Assembly (NCBI GenBank): GCA_015680685.1
Contig: MNCI01026431.1
Span: 227,408-291,407, forward strand
Reading direction: 5' to 3'
From: Gnetum montanum
Taxonomy: Eukaryota; Streptophyta; Gnetopsida; Gnetales; Gnetaceae
DNA length: 64,000 bases
Shown: in pieces, positions 33,578-45,799 of the stretch
Position numbering within the stretch: the stretch's first letter is position 1
Layout: each line of letters opens with the position of its first letter
Notes under the pieces: model-generated
What the model saw: only the letters and a program-made list of their open reading frames with translations
The model's database searches: none
What the model was told of the DNA's origin: nothing
Position numbers and translations under genes: made by a program

Positions 33578-34239
33578 CATTCCTAAGAAAATTTGACGAA
33601 TCGTTCATGCTGGATTCAAGCACACTTACAGAAGCCTGTAAAATCTGCATTGGGTACGTAAATCATAATTTTTAGTGAAATGGTATCTTGATTTTCAATT
33701 TTCATTTTTTAACCATAACATTCATTGTCCATTAAAATCTTACTTATCTTTCCCTCTAAATCGCGTCCTGCCGATTGTTTTTGTCATGCTGTTGTAGCCT
33801 CGCATAGGTCCACCAATGCCTATTGTGCGCATTTTTGTCACCTCGGCGTAGCCTGCCGTACATGCATTGTTGCCAAAATCCTGAGAAAGAGAAAGTTGGC
33901 TGCTTACACGTAATCTGTGTGCGCCTCTTGCTAGCAAGATTGATGCCCGCTATCTGCTGCCACAAGTATGGCCTGCCACGAGTGCCACCGTGCCACCTAT
34001 GAGAGGAATGAACTGCTGCTACGAACCTTAGAAGAGGAGGTCCAATCTGTTGCTACGAACCTTAGAAGAGGAGGTCCAATCTGTTGTCCTCTGGTGCCCC
34101 TGCACTCTCCCCCTCCTTATCATCTTCAGGATCCTCTATTTTTTAATGGCCTACTCTTGTTCTTGTTTTCAAAACCTATGCACTAGTGGATGAAGCAGTA
34201 TCGTATGCGGCTGTGCAAGAAAGAGGTTCTCCTCTTCTT
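33578..34239. other. Unassigned sequence with a 34-bp tandem duplication
   Basis: No gene is supported; open frames are short and without domains. The only structure is a perfect duplication of about 34 bases (gctacgaaccttagaagagg region) at 34016-34084. Confidence 0.55.
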
Positions 34240-34650
34240 CTCAATCACTCAGTAATTGTTTAGGGAGCTTGGTAGTCTCTGTGTTGAAACAAGGTAGAGT
34301 ATTTATCTCTCTGTGCTATGAAAGTGGATTTCTATGACTTTGAGCTTGATGGTTGTGCTCAGCCAAGATTGTAAAAGAAGCCTTATAATTCTTCTTTGAT
34401 TAATAGAATTACTCTTCCTAGGATTTGGGAAGAGTTTTATTGTAGAGGCAGGGTGACAAGATTTAGTAGTTGAACCACCTTAAAAGCTGGGTTACTTCTT
34501 TTTTTTTCTTAGCATAGGTGTTTTTCTATCTTATAAGTATTATGTTTTCTGCAATAAGTTTATTTGGGGCTTTTCACTGGTATTTTTCTAGTGTCCATTT
34601 AATTTGAATTTTTGTATAAGGCCCTAATTCATCCTCCCTCTTAGTGCCTT
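34240..34650 (+). repeat. Possible Copia-type LTR remnant
   Basis: T-rich DNA that ends in ccctaattcatcctccctcttagtgcc, which resembles the CCCCCCTCTTAG-type U5 stretch of some plant Copia LTRs. There are no matching second LTR, PBS or coding region, so this is a weak call. Confidence 0.25.
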
Positions 34651-35406
34651 TAGCTGCATCTAGGAAATAACATTCATCATCCCCATTTTTGACGTGTTAT
34701 TTAAATATAACAATTTTTTAAAAATAAACTTAAGAAAGATGGGAACGAAATGCACAAAGACTCATAAATATAGAGAACTATGTATGAGAGACTTAGAGAA
34801 CTATGTATGAGAGACTTTAGCATTTTCATTAAATTTGAAGAATCATTTTTATGCAAATTGATGGGGTTAGATTTTCCTATTACTTGAGTTGTAACTTTTT
34901 GCTTCACATTGCTATTACTTGAACTATAATTTTTTACTAGTAAATTTAGACCTTCCTTGGGATATATTGAGCAATTTCAAAATTCCCTGGCCTACTCAAA
35001 TTATGCTTGTGAGAATTACAAAACTCAAGGTAATTAAAAACTTTTCATATTAATTAATATAGTGAGTTTTTGCATTAAATTCATCGGCTTGGCTAGGGTT
35101 TGAANTTTTTTATTTTTAAATTTATCACTATTTTATATTTTCAATTTTTCCCCTAACTCTATTATTGTTTTGCATTTCTAGATTTATTGCATTCAATGAC
35201 ATTTTAGTGTTACAGCTCTTAAGTTTCTCTAAAAGCTCTTTGTTAGCAGAAAAAGAAAAAATAGATACCCTTGGTCATAGTAATTTGGGTAATTGGTAAG
35301 TATATCTATTTGTGGTTTTCTTTTAAATTCATTTTAACTTTTGTGAAGAGTAGCAATCATATCTCATTTTCTAATTTTTACCATTAATATTTATAAAATC
35401 ATAAAG
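34651..35406. other. AT-rich sequence without recognised features
   Basis: No gene is seen. A 22-bp direct duplication (gagaactatgtatgagagac region) lies at 34771-34814, and a single N lies at 35105. Confidence 0.5.
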
Positions 35407-35940
35407 ATGAGCTCTATTTAAGACATAGATATCAATGAAAATGAAATAGATAGTACTCTATTGGAGGAAAATGCATCACAAGAAGAAAATGTCTTAGATT
35501 GTAATGTAGAAATTTTGAAACCATTTGCAAAAGGTAGATTTATTTTGAAATCTCCATTAAAACAATTTGTAACACAATTAAACACTTGTAGGAGTGGAGG
35601 AGGTGGGAGCAAAAGATGGAAGTGTCATGTATGTAGCCATGAATTCATTACAAGTGGTACACAAATACATTATCATTTCTTTCAAACATTATAAAATAAA
35701 ATAGGAACAAGTGTTATTGCATATAAATTTATATATCCTCATATTCAAAAAGTTATGTATGACTACTTTCAAACAAAGACTATGATAAAAAGTATTACTA
35801 TAAGTATTTGAACAGAGGAAAGCAAGAACAAGACAAGAGATGTTGTACAACCATCAAAAAGAAAAGTGCTTAAACAAATAGAAATAAGTTTTGTTGAAAA
35901 AAAATTAAAGCTGATATCAATATTGCAAAAATGTTTTATG
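35407..35940 (+). pseudogene. hAT-type transposase N-terminus (BED finger)
   Basis: An open stretch has a Gly run followed by SKRWKCHVCSHEFITSGTQI and HYHFF. The W-x-C-x2-C and H-x-H spacing is that of the BED zinc finger at the N-terminus of plant hAT/DUF659 proteins. Stops at 35419 and 35692, and later ones, break it. The transposase core and C-terminal dimerisation domain are not found. Terminal inverted repeats could not be seen. Confidence 0.55.
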
Positions 35941-35944
35941 CACT

Positions 35945-36070
35945 TAAAATTTTTAGGAACTTAAAATTTTTGATGAGATCTTGTGCGTCAAGGAAAAGAA
36001 TAGGAAGGCTAAGAAAAATACTGTATAAACTGTAAAATAGAAAAACTATTAAACAGAAAGTAATAAAAAA
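35945..36070 (+). repeat. Direct repeat, copy 1
   Basis: taggaacttaaaatttttga followed by tgagatct and an A-rich end; the same string returns at 36822. About 125 bases are shared with roughly 90 percent identity by eye. Confidence 0.8.
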
Positions 36071-36821
36071 ACTCATAACATTGCACAACGTATGTTGTTA
36101 CACAAAACATTTTCAGGGACTTACACCCTTCATCAGTGTGTTTAGGCAATGCAACCAAGCAGCCGAAGCTGCAAAGGCAAGGAAATGAAAATGCTAATAC
36201 ATGTAGAAATAGGGTCCCAACCTCTAAAATTAGAATAATTGCAGTTTTAATAATTAGATTAGGCCCCACTTGTCATAGGTGAGATGAGGGTGGGATGTTG
36301 TACTGACAAAACTATTATAGAACAATATTTCAAAAATAAACATAAAACATTCAACAAGTCAAATTTTTTGGCAGAGCCAAATGGTGTATAGGGTTTAGGG
36401 AAACCCTCATGTTTGAATGGTGGACATGAGGGGTTCGACACCAAAGAATGTCATATACATAGGCGTTCAGCTAGAAACAGCAATGAACAAAAGTCTTTAA
36501 CAACAAAGAAGAGATGAGTTGTAATGATGCTAGAGAAGAAACAACCAGATGTTGTAATGAAACTAAAGAAAGCACCTTTAGAAGAAACCACAACTAAGAA
36601 TACCAACATAGACAAAGCAGTGGTCAAGACACGAATCAAATAGTAGAAACATGTCGTGGTCCACATAATCATGCAACGTGATCAAAACCTGTGAAGTACC
36701 TACAAAAGGATTAATACCTAACCAAAAACAAAAAAAAAGATCTGAAAATGGTTAAAATCCAGAGAACAACAAAAGACGCTATTAAGTAAGGCTCAGCAAT
36801 TCCAAGGCAACAAGATAAAGA
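36071..36821. other. Unassigned segment between direct repeats
   Basis: About 750 bases with no recognised coding region. It could be an inserted or duplicated segment. Confidence 0.5.
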
Positions 36822-37027
36822 TAAATTTTTAGGAACTTAAAATTTTTGATGAGATCTCGTGCAGTAAGGACAAAAATGGAAAGGCTGAGAGAAATACTGT
36901 AGAAACAATAAAATAGAAAAACTGTTAAACAAAAAGTAATAGAAAGCTCAAATGGAAAGGCTGAGAGAAATACTGTAGAAACAATAAAATAGAAAAACTG
37001 TTAAACAAAAAGTAATAGAAAGCTCAA
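36822..37027 (+). repeat. Direct repeat copy 2 with a tandem duplication
   Basis: Repeats 35945-36070. In addition its last part (aatggaaaggctgagagaaa to gaaagctca) occurs twice in tandem, at about 36875-36954 and 36955-37026, with nearly no differences, so this duplication is recent. Confidence 0.88.
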
Positions 37028-37295
37028 GCATGAACGTCAATCTACTTTGTTAACGCTGGAGTAGTCAGAGTCCAAGATTGAAAATCTCTCAGGCTAGACA
37101 AGAACCAACCGTTTAGATATCGATTTTTCCGTAAACGAGCTGACTAACAAAAGATTACTGTTTAAAAGACTACTATTTTTAAAACAGACTCATACGAAAT
37201 TGGGCCAACGAGCAGTTGGAATTTTTAGATTCTGCATTCCAAGCGTGTGGATTTTTACGGGAAAAGACAATGTTATTTACAACCGATAACAACAA

Positions 37296-39640
37296 TTGCA
37301 GTTCATGACCAGAGAGAATGCAGATCAAACAATTGTTTCATTGGTTATCTTTCTTTCGTTCGTGGATATTAACGTTATCGACCGTTCCAAAGCTACCCTT
37401 TCACTGAAGGCCGACGTTATGAAACACTGTTGGGAACTGCTAAATTATGGAAAAGATGAATGCCCTGTCCATCAACTTGTATGTATCTATGTGTATATAC
37501 ATATATACTATATTCAGAGCTGCGGGTAGCAGCTAGAACAGTAACCCGTGACACAGAAGCAGAAGAAAAAGCTGAATTAATGGCCGATGCAAGGAATACA
37601 AACATGGTGGCCTTGAGGTTGGTGGTGCTGATTCCGCTTGGATCTGGAAAGCCAGAAGAAGTGGGGACTACAGATCCAAGATCTAACCACTCTGGTGACC
37701 ACCATGGGTTTTAAGTCCTCCCTTTCCAGAGTACTTTATGCTGTTGAAGGATCATCTGGCAGCCATGGAGTTTCAGAGGCCACAGCAAATGCATTCCTTG
37801 CCACTGTAATTGAAGCTCCAGGATTTGGCCAGTCTAACAACAACCATGAGCTTACAAATAAGCTCTACAGACAAGGCTTCCCTTGCCTCTGTAATGGATG
37901 CTCAAGGATCCAGTTCCTCTAGCAACCACCATCCAGTGGTTGTAGAGTTTACTGAAAGTGCCTCCCTTGTCCCTCTACTTGATGATCCAGGTTCTAGCCA
38001 TCCTAGGAACCACCATGGAGTTGCAAAGGCACCCAAAATGCTCTATACTCCCACTGTATCTAAAACTCCAAATCTCTCCCCCTTGATGATAACCATGGAC
38101 CTCTAAAAGCTACTAAGGTGGTCTCCCCTACCAGTATACCTGAATCTTCAAGCATTAACAACTCTAGTAAACACCATGACTTTACAAAGGTTTCCAACTA
38201 TGCATCCGAGATTCGTGAATCTCATAAAACTTTTCCGAACTTTGCATTTCAGAAGCAAGAGCTCAAACAGAAGCACTCAAGATTCTCTGCCGAAACTTTT
38301 GATTTAATTTAAACTGGAAATTTTTAATTTAATTTGAATTTAAAAAATATTTAATAGAAGTAAAATGTAAAAAAAAACTAAAAAATATTTAATTTAAATA
38401 TTTTANNNNNNNNNNNNNNNNNNNNNNNNNNNNNNNNNNNNNNNNNNNNNNNNNNNNNNNNNNNNNNNNNNNNNNNNNNNNNNNNNNNNNNNNNNNNNNN
38501 NNNNNNNNNNNNNNNNNNNNNNNNNNNNNNNNNNNNNNNNNNNNNNNNNNNNNNNNNNNNNNNNNNNNNNNNNNNNNNNNNNNNNNNNNNNNNNNNNNNN
38601 NNNNNNNNNNNNNNNNNNNNNNNNNNNNNNNNNNNNNNNNNNNNNNNNNNNNNNNNNNNNNNNNNNNNNNNNNNNNNNNNNNNNNNNNNNNNNNNNNNNN
38701 NNNNNNNNNNNNNNNNNNNNNNNNNNNNNNNNNNNNNNNNNNNNNNNNNNNNNNNNNNNNNNNNNNNNNNNNNNNNNNNNNNNNNNNNNNNNNNNNNNNN
38801 NNNNNNNNNNNNNNNNNNNNNNNNNNNNNNNNNNNNNNNNNNNNNNNNNNNNNNNNNNNNNNNNNNNNNNNNNNNNNNNNNNNNNNNNNNNNNNNNNNNN
38901 NNNNNNNNNNNNNNNNNNNNNNNNNNNNNNNNNNNNNNNNNNNNNNNNNNNNNNNNNNNNNNNNNNNNNNNNNNNNNNNNNNNNNNNNNNNNNNNNNNNN
39001 NNNNNNNNNNNNNNNNNNNNNNNNNNNNNNNNNNNNNNNNNNNNNNNNNNNNNNNNNNNNNNNNNNNNNNNNNNNNNNNNNNNNNNNNNNNNNNNNNNNN
39101 NNNNNNNNNNNNNNNNNNNNNNNNNNNNNNNNNNNNNNNNNNNNNNNNNNNNNNNNNNNNNNNNNNNNNNNNNNNNNNNNNNNNNNNNNNNNNNNNNNNN
39201 TCACTTTCCCACCTGCCAACCCTTCCCCAGTCTTTGCATATGCTTGCGTTGAATTGCGAATTCTGGATTCCTGGCTTCCAAGAATCAGATTCGTTTGATG
39301 CATAGGTTTCCAAGAATGTCTCCCTTGCTGGATAATTTAGCTTCTAGTGATTCTAGTAACCACCATGGAGTTGCAGAAACAGAAAAGAAGGCATATCATT
39401 CCACCATAGCTGATACTCTAGCATCTGGCAACTTTGGTAACCACCATGAGGCTGGAAAGGTTACTGAAAAGGCATCCCTTTTTAGTACAGTTGATACTCC
39501 AAGATCTGGTTGTGTTGGGAGATACTATGGTCCAGCAAAGGTTAGGCAGAAGGGATACTTTGCAACCACAGCTGATTCCCCAGCGTGTGGCCCCTCTAGG
39601 GACTCCAAAGGACGTGTGAAAGGAAATGAAAAGGCCTAAG
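37296..39640 (+). CDS. Unrecognised gene with about 28-residue NHHG repeats (gap inside)
   Basis: From about 37680 to the stop at 39637-39639 an 84-bp unit recurs; its consensus translation is like NHHGVAKxTEKASLxPxVD followed by xPGSSxxS. Units start near 37690, 37757, 37843, 37925, 38010, 38092 and 38172, and after the gap near 39359, 39443 and 39524. The last 115 residues are one clean frame (SSNHHGVAETEKKAYHS to GRVKGNEKA). Upstream, the repeats occur in three frames with stops between, so the copy is damaged, misassembled, or spliced in an unseen way. A possible first exon is 37296-37479 (MQFMTRENADQTIV to CPVHQL, then GTATGT), followed by a charged stretch AARTVTRDTEAEEKAEL. No known domain, signal peptide or membrane segment is visible. 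Function unknown. Confidence 0.45.
38406..39200. other. Assembly gap (Ns)
   Basis: 795 Ns inside the 84-bp repeat array; tandem repeats are a likely cause of the failed assembly. The length may be nominal. Confidence 0.99.
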
Positions 39641-39713
39641 CTGCAGAGATGAAATGCCTGTGCAACCGGACTGCACAGCAAAGTGTGAGATTATGGTCCC
39701 ATAAATATGTTAT

Positions 39714-39728
39714 TATAAATAAATAAAC
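39714..39728 (+). terminator. Polyadenylation signal of the NHHG-repeat gene
   Basis: AATAAATAAAC lies about 80 bases after the stop codon at 39639, a normal distance for a plant gene. Confidence 0.45.
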
Positions 39729-39740
39729 ATGAACATGGAT

Positions 39741-40879
39741 ATCCAGACGGTTCTGGTGACGGTTTTTCACATTGTTACGGTTTACTGTTTAGCATCTTGG
39801 TTTATTTAGCCGGTGCAGTGCGTTTAGCGCATAAGGCTTTCCTTGGAAAAGAAGCTTGTTTCATTAATTTTGTTAACCAAAATTAAAAGACCTGATCCTC
39901 AAGGAAAGTATTCTTTGTCGTCTTAGGGAGTTCATTCTTTTACAACATTTTACGTTGGAAAAATAATGTTTGACGTTTGGTTCTATCTAATGACGTTAAT
40001 ATATACAATTTTATGTCATCTTTCGCATAAGGAACAACGAGCAAGATTCTGTTGCCAAATTAAAGAATATAAGCATTTTCTATTTTGAAGGTGAAAGATC
40101 CATGAAATGGAAAGCATTGACTGGGTTAGAGAGGTCACATAAATGATCCTTTATTGCTCTTTGTTTTGTAATGATTGGAAGGTTCGTTTTGGTACACTAC
40201 ATAGACTACGAACATGTAATTTGGATCTTTCATCCTATTTTGATATTTTAATATAATATTATCTTAGAGTGTTTTTTCAAAAAATAAAAGAGTGAAAAAT
40301 TTGATGATGCAATATTTAGTTGTTGTCTAACTACATAATGTTAAGGTAAGCTAGGGAAGAATTTCACAATGACATGTTGAAATCAAGATGCCTTTATTTC
40401 ATGTATGATGTCAATGATGGTTGAATGATGGTTCCTAACATATATTTCTATGATACCATAGGTGGCACATATTTCAATATACTCCTTCCATTTGAACTAT
40501 GACGCTATAAACCATAGGCCACATACTTTAACTAAGTGAGCAATGCCTCACTAAGTTTAACTCCATAATTACTCTCACAAAATAGTGAACCCTATTTTAT
40601 TAGGACAAGGGATGATGTTACTCCAATAAATTTGTGATAAATGCTATATACTTAAAAGAGTAGCTTCCAAGTGATATCAAGCATAATCAGATTATCATTG
40701 CCTAACCCCTCCTAAGTAAGTGGGACCCCAAATTATGTCAAGTTAGTATGTTTAATGATATATTTAATGTGGTGCAACTTAATCAAAACATAGTATTGCC
40801 TCAAGTACAATTTGAAATTGCAAAGTATTGTTATAGTTTCATGGGCTACTTTAATGACCATGAGGATATAATTACAAAA
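39741..40879. other. Intergenic AT-rich sequence
   Basis: No coding region or clear repeat on either strand. A short gene-like open frame is absent. Confidence 0.5.
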
Positions 40880-41105
40880 AAAATGCATTTTTATGATATT
40901 TGATTTAAGATTTGCCTATTAGTATTCACCACTCTTATTTGGGTGTCCATGACCCTAGATGCTCTCTTTGCAACATGGAAGACTCATTCATCCACTACTC
41001 TTTTATAAGTTTGCTTGCTCAAAGTTCTTGGTCTTTGTGGAGTTTGTATTTGCATGGTTTTAAGCAGGAAGTTTTATTTGTCAATACTCCCTGGTTTTAA
41101 GGATT
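40880..41105 (+). pseudogene. LINE C-terminal zinc element (zf-RVT) relic
   Basis: DPRCSLCNMEDSFIHYSF followed by AQSSWSLW has the C-x2-C, E-x-(5)-H and final Trp pattern of the zf-RVT segment after plant LINE reverse transcriptases. The Cys that normally follows His-x-F is not preserved. Only the tail of the element remains. Confidence 0.5.
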
Positions 41106-41640
41106 TTAGCTTAACAATTAGAGCTAATTTCATCTCCTAGTTATTTATTCCATTTGAAAATTTTGATGTGATATGGTTTATAATAGAGATTCTTTTGCTA
41201 ATGTTCTTCCTTTGTGTGCTCAAGGTGACCTTATTCAATAGCTTATTCTTCACTTGTAACCTTGAATGTATGCATCTTCTTTTTTTAAAATTTTTTTACA
41301 AAAAACCTATAGTAGGAAAGGCACTTTTGAAAGAGGCCAAGGCATGATCCTTTTCCTACCATAGAGGAAGGTTTTTTAGATCAACTGCAAGGATGAAAAC
41401 CTGAAAAAGCATCTACTGTTGAACAAAAATATGCATTGAATGATAATTACCTTAATAACATTGATTAATATATTAAGATTATATAATTATTTCAATATAA
41501 GTAGGTAACTTATAAGAAATGTGGGTGCATTTCTTGGGAACTTTAATATTTCAAGGTTGCAACAGATTTTTTTTTTAAAATCAAATTTAATTTTAAATAC
41601 GAGTTCTTAATCAGTTTATAACTATTAATTGGTGACTTTC
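41106..41640. other. Intergenic sequence upstream of the MCMDC2-like gene
   Basis: AT-rich, with no gene or clear repeat seen. Confidence 0.5.
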
Positions 41641-41646
41641 CTCTTG

Positions 41647-41655
41647 TTATATAAG
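41647..41655 (+). promoter_or_regulatory. TATA box of the MCMDC2-like gene
   Basis: TTATATAAG lies about 170 bases before the chosen start codon; a transcript start near 41680 would leave a 5' leader of about 140 bases. Confidence 0.5.
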
Positions 41656-41819
41656 ACAGGTAAACAGAAAACAAACGCTCATCGTCGTTAACCCAGTCAA
41701 GTTACTCGAAGAGCCAAGACTTGCTCAATTTCGTAAAGCTAGTACGGCAGTTGCGATTTTTCGGTCTTCATAAAGCACGGAAGGATAGTCCATGCACGAT
41801 AAGCTTTTGTTGCAGAGAA

Positions 41820-44603
41820 ATGGAGGAGAAGGAGGATTTGGTGAAAGCGTTCGGGGAGAAATGGTTCCACAGAACGGCAGTGGAGTGCATACGCCAATTC
41901 TCGAGGTCGGAGATGGATGCCTTCGTGGTGAGAATAGATGCCATGGAGCTACTCGACTGGAATCCTTCTTTGGCAAATGCCTTGCTCCAGGATCCAGATG
42001 CCATGGCTTTCAAGATGTGGACATTCATCTTTGCAGCCGTTTCTTCTTCTTCTTCTCGTCATCTTCCTTCATCTTCGCTTGGTAAACGCCTTTGGATTCG
42101 GATCCACTCGCCTCCCATGCCTGCTGTCGCTGCTCATCTGCTCTGGAAAACCAGAGCCGTTCGCTTCCCTGGCAAAGCTCTCGTTCACGTCTATGGCGTC
42201 GTTTATGCCGTCTCCGCTTTCCGTAACATATATCCTTTTTTATTTCATTTCAAATCGTTCGCGTTTGAATTTTTTTTTTTTTTTTTAGTTCCCGTTTTCT
42301 CGACGTATTCGGCTTTCGCAAGTTCGGATTTCAACCGTTTCTGCAACTGTGAAGATTTCCTTGTCAAGTATGTCTCGAGGCCTCCAACTGGATTTCATCT
42401 TTTTGTGCATTTTTGTCTTCGGTGTGTAAATGAAAAGCTATTTTTCATCTTTGAAACCTATATCTAGAAGCAAACTCATTTTTTATTCCTATTTAACTTC
42501 TTCAATAGTCTAAAAGGTCTCCATTCACATTTGAATTTTGCAAGTTCCATAAATATGAAAATATGAAATCATTTGGTAAAGAGTCGATATTTTTCTCAAA
42601 TAAATACATTACACTCCACTTGCGCCCTTTAATAGCGTTTTTACTTTTTAACTATGAAAGAGAGTTAGTTTGAAGAAAGACATGCGGAAGCAAAAACATC
42701 CTTGACCGACATCATCTGTTCACAGCCTACATGAGACGCTTTTGTTGCAAATCGTGCAACTCGGTGAAGCTTGTCTTTCTTCATGACAACGTCCCTGCTG
42801 GAAATCTTTGCTGTTGGAACAGTAGTTTCGAAGAAGACGCCAACGCTTCCAATTATATCCGTTCACAGGTGCGATGGCCAGATTTAGTTTATACTTGAAA
42901 ACTCTGATTCCCGGACAAGAATCCATAAAACTAATGTTTAACGCGCAAGATATGTTATCTACAATAATACGCTGACGATGTTGATATTTTGGATTTTTAC
43001 TAGGAAGTATTGCTCGGGCCTGTACCTAGCGTCTCAGAATATCAACATGTAAAATTTCCGCAGCTGATTTCCGCCGTGTTGTACGACGACTTGGCAGGCA
43101 AAGTTCAGATCGGCGATTCGGTGGCGGTGATCGGGCATGCCTTTACAGAAATCAGCCAGGTTCCTTCGCCTTATGAAAGATGCATAGGTCAAGTTAAAAT
43201 TCACGCAAACAATTTATTCACCTTTTTCATCCCACCGTCACGATCTACGCCGAACTTAACAGCAGACTTATTCTGGCCCGAAGCTGCTCTTGAATATCTA
43301 GATGATAGCGGCCGCATATCCCTAGACGCTCTTTGCGACTCTGTCTTTCCTGCACAGAGAGAAAGCGAGCCTCGTTTGAATTCACATTCGCGGATCGCTT
43401 TATTGCTTAGCTTGGTAGCATACCAAAACGCTTTCAATTTCCAAAAGACTGGCAACGAAAAGAAGATTATCCACACGCTTGTAACAACCAGAGATGCTTC
43501 CGAGATTTTATTCAGGAAAATCAAGGCAATAGCAGGCGAATTCTCCTGGAGAAGCGTGGAACACGCTGCCTGCAATAAAACTCTGCGAGCGAAATTGGCA
43601 AAGGCCTCCAACGGGCGACCTGAGATGCTCCACTCAGGAAGCCTTTGCCGGAGCAATGACGGCATTTTCCTTGTGGATTTCATGCGGAGTCCGATGACTA
43701 AATCAGAAACAAGAGAGCTTTCGGAAGCAATGGGGAACAAGCCTAGTATCTTCCCCAAGCTCAAAGAAAGCGCGAACGAATTCTTGGTTCCTTGTAGGGC
43801 CACAGTATGGGGAACCTACGCATTTTCGCGAGCGCAGACAAGCCTAGTGCCATCCGTGGTTGCAGGGCCCTTTACAAGACAGAAGCACGCGTTTCTGGAG
43901 CCTTCGCTGGTCCACAAATTCGACGTTGTTGTGGCTGCAGAAGCAGAAGAAGCTCATTTTCTCGGCCTTCAGGATGAGCCTGATAATACTAATAATAATA
44001 ATCCAAGGAATGCAGCCCTGAAAGCTCACCTGGAAATGGCATCTAACATACAATCCGTGAAGCTCTCCAAGTCTGCAGGGGATCTAATTAAGACGTATTA
44101 CGTGACCTTGAGGAAGGATACCTCGGTGATCAACACATTCGACGATGTGCTGTCGCTTCAGAGCCTTCTCCGAGTTGCTTCTGCTTCAGCTAGACTATGC
44201 TTGAGAGACGAAATCCTGGAGGTTTGTCTCGTATGCAGTTTAGAATTTTGGTTTTTGGATGTTTAATGCTGTTTCTGGGTTTGAATATTGAGGATTGAAG
44301 TCTGTTGTTTGCGAATGTAGGTTCCTGATGCTACCCTGGCAATTCTGTTGTGCGAGGAAACCCAAATGCTGAAGGTTAGTTGATTGACTAGAATGGTAGA
44401 GAGGATTGTATGAGGTGGTTTCTACAGAATTAAGCCTCAACCTGAATCGCTGTATGGAAAACTTGCAGGGAGGAACAGGTTTAACCATTCCTGGACCAGG
44501 TAGCCAGTGCATCGGAAGAACGGTAAGCATCATACACGAAATCCAAGAGTTTCATGAATTTCTGATGCGTAATCTTCCCATCAGTCCACCACCATGGCTG
44601 TAG
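41820..44603 (+). CDS. MCMDC2: MCM domain-containing protein 2-like (five exons)
   Basis: Exons with GT-AG borders and matching phases: 41820-42222, 42726-42868, 43004-44221, 44321-44374 and 44469-44603; about 650 residues, close to animal MCMDC2 (about 680). The start is MEEKEDLVKAFGEKW; an in-frame ATG 99 bases upstream gives a less likely extension. The N-terminal MCM-like part (residues about 1-180) holds a Cys-rich element, RRFCCKSC and NLCCW, in the zinc-ribbon position. The AAA-like part lies in exon 3. Where active MCMs have Walker A (GDPxxxKS), this protein reads LVTTRDASEILFRK; where Walker B has DEF, it reads GIFLVDFMRSPM; the sensor position reads TVWGTYAFS. ATP hydrolysis is therefore unlikely, as in known MCMDC2. 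In animals MCMDC2 and its fly relatives act in meiotic recombination; a similar role here is inference. Exon 5 ends SPPPWL at TAG. A second reading, with a donor at GGTAAGC (44522), cannot be excluded. No damage is seen. Confidence 0.85.
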
Positions 44604-45544
44604 GCTGAAACTTCCATATTCCCCTGTTATTCATGTCTTCTTTAGGTTATTTGTAGGCCATTTCCCCTAGTACTGCTCTGCGCTGTCAGCTGATTGACTG
44701 ATGAAATCAGAAATATTTTGTTATTCAGAAATATTTAGTTACGATAACGTTGAAAACAAGGGTGGAGCTCAAATTTTAATCATTCTGTTCGTTGTAAAAG
44801 TTTTTAAGATCTTTTTTTTTTTTCTTAAAAATGCAGTTACCTAGGATGTTACATCAGCGTTTGTTTTTATAATTAGAAATCGGCTGCGTACGAATTTGAC
44901 GGGCAAAATTGTAGAAATCAACAAATTGTTGAAAAACTTGCAAATTTTTGCATCGCACATTAATTAACTTGGAAATTTTCAAATTACCATTTGTATTATG
45001 TATATTTAATAATTTTTTAAAAAAATAAATTTTACTTTTAAAAACTTGAAACATACAAAAGTTTTTTTTTTTTTTTTCAAATCGATTAAACATTGCTTGA
45101 ACTTAAACCTGATAAAAAATATTCACTTATGTCTTTAACCATGGCATAAATTTAAATGATATGATAAATTTCTTATTTAAACTTTTTGGAAAATATTAGA
45201 TAATTTTTAAAATTATATAAAAATTCCATCTTGGTAGCTAAAATATAGACTTAAAATAGAAATACACTTTGTAGTTGGTTAGGATTCGAAGCTTTAGAGT
45301 TATTTTGGTAGACAAAAGTTGCTTATGATGGAGTATTTTTCCATTCAAAGTTTTACCATGTATATTGCTAATGGACTAAAAGATAGTATATATGTAACTC
45401 ATCACGAGTATATGATCAGTATGTTTGAAATAATGGAGTTCTCGTCACGTGCAACCCTGATAACAACGAAGATTTGTTCAACGCTGTGCACAGAGGCCTA
45501 AGTCAATTTGGAATCATCAATCCATTATCCTTCAATATTAACAT
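44604..45544. other. 3' flank and intergenic sequence
   Basis: Very AT-rich. An open stretch at 45319-45501 has no recognised domain and I do not call it a gene. Confidence 0.5.
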
Positions 45545-45702
45545 TCCATGGCCATGGTAATTGTTGATTAAACGATTTTTTTTGGAAGTTCAAAACTTCC
45601 AATTTGTAGAACAAAACAATTCACATGGTTCCATGGAAATTATTGATTAAATGATTTTATTGGAAGTTCGAAACTTTCAATTTGAAGAACAAAACAACCC
45701 AT
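45545..45702. repeat. Tandem duplication of about 78 bases
   Basis: Two copies of a block containing ttccatgg, ttgattaaa, ttggaagttc and agaacaaaacaa, at about 45545 and 45628, differing at about ten positions. Confidence 0.75.
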
Positions 45703-45794
45703 GCAGTGGCTCATTATAGACTATTAACACTGTAAAACTTGTAAATGGATGAATGATAATGAAAACAGATTAGCACATTAAACTCATGTCCTTG

Positions 45795-45799
45795 GATGC
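45795..45799. other. Target-site duplication, left copy
   Basis: GATGC directly precedes the left LTR; the same five bases follow the right LTR (52806-52810). Confidence 0.85.

Noticed and set aside
38378-39313. Two 300-residue open frames over the gap
   Set aside because: They consist almost entirely of N-derived unknown residues.
43201-43803. 200-residue minus-strand open frame
   Set aside because: It is antisense to the large MCMDC2-like exon, which has domain support and matching splice sites.
45319-45501. Small plus-strand ORF
   Set aside because: No recognised domain, no promoter or splice support, AT-rich surroundings.
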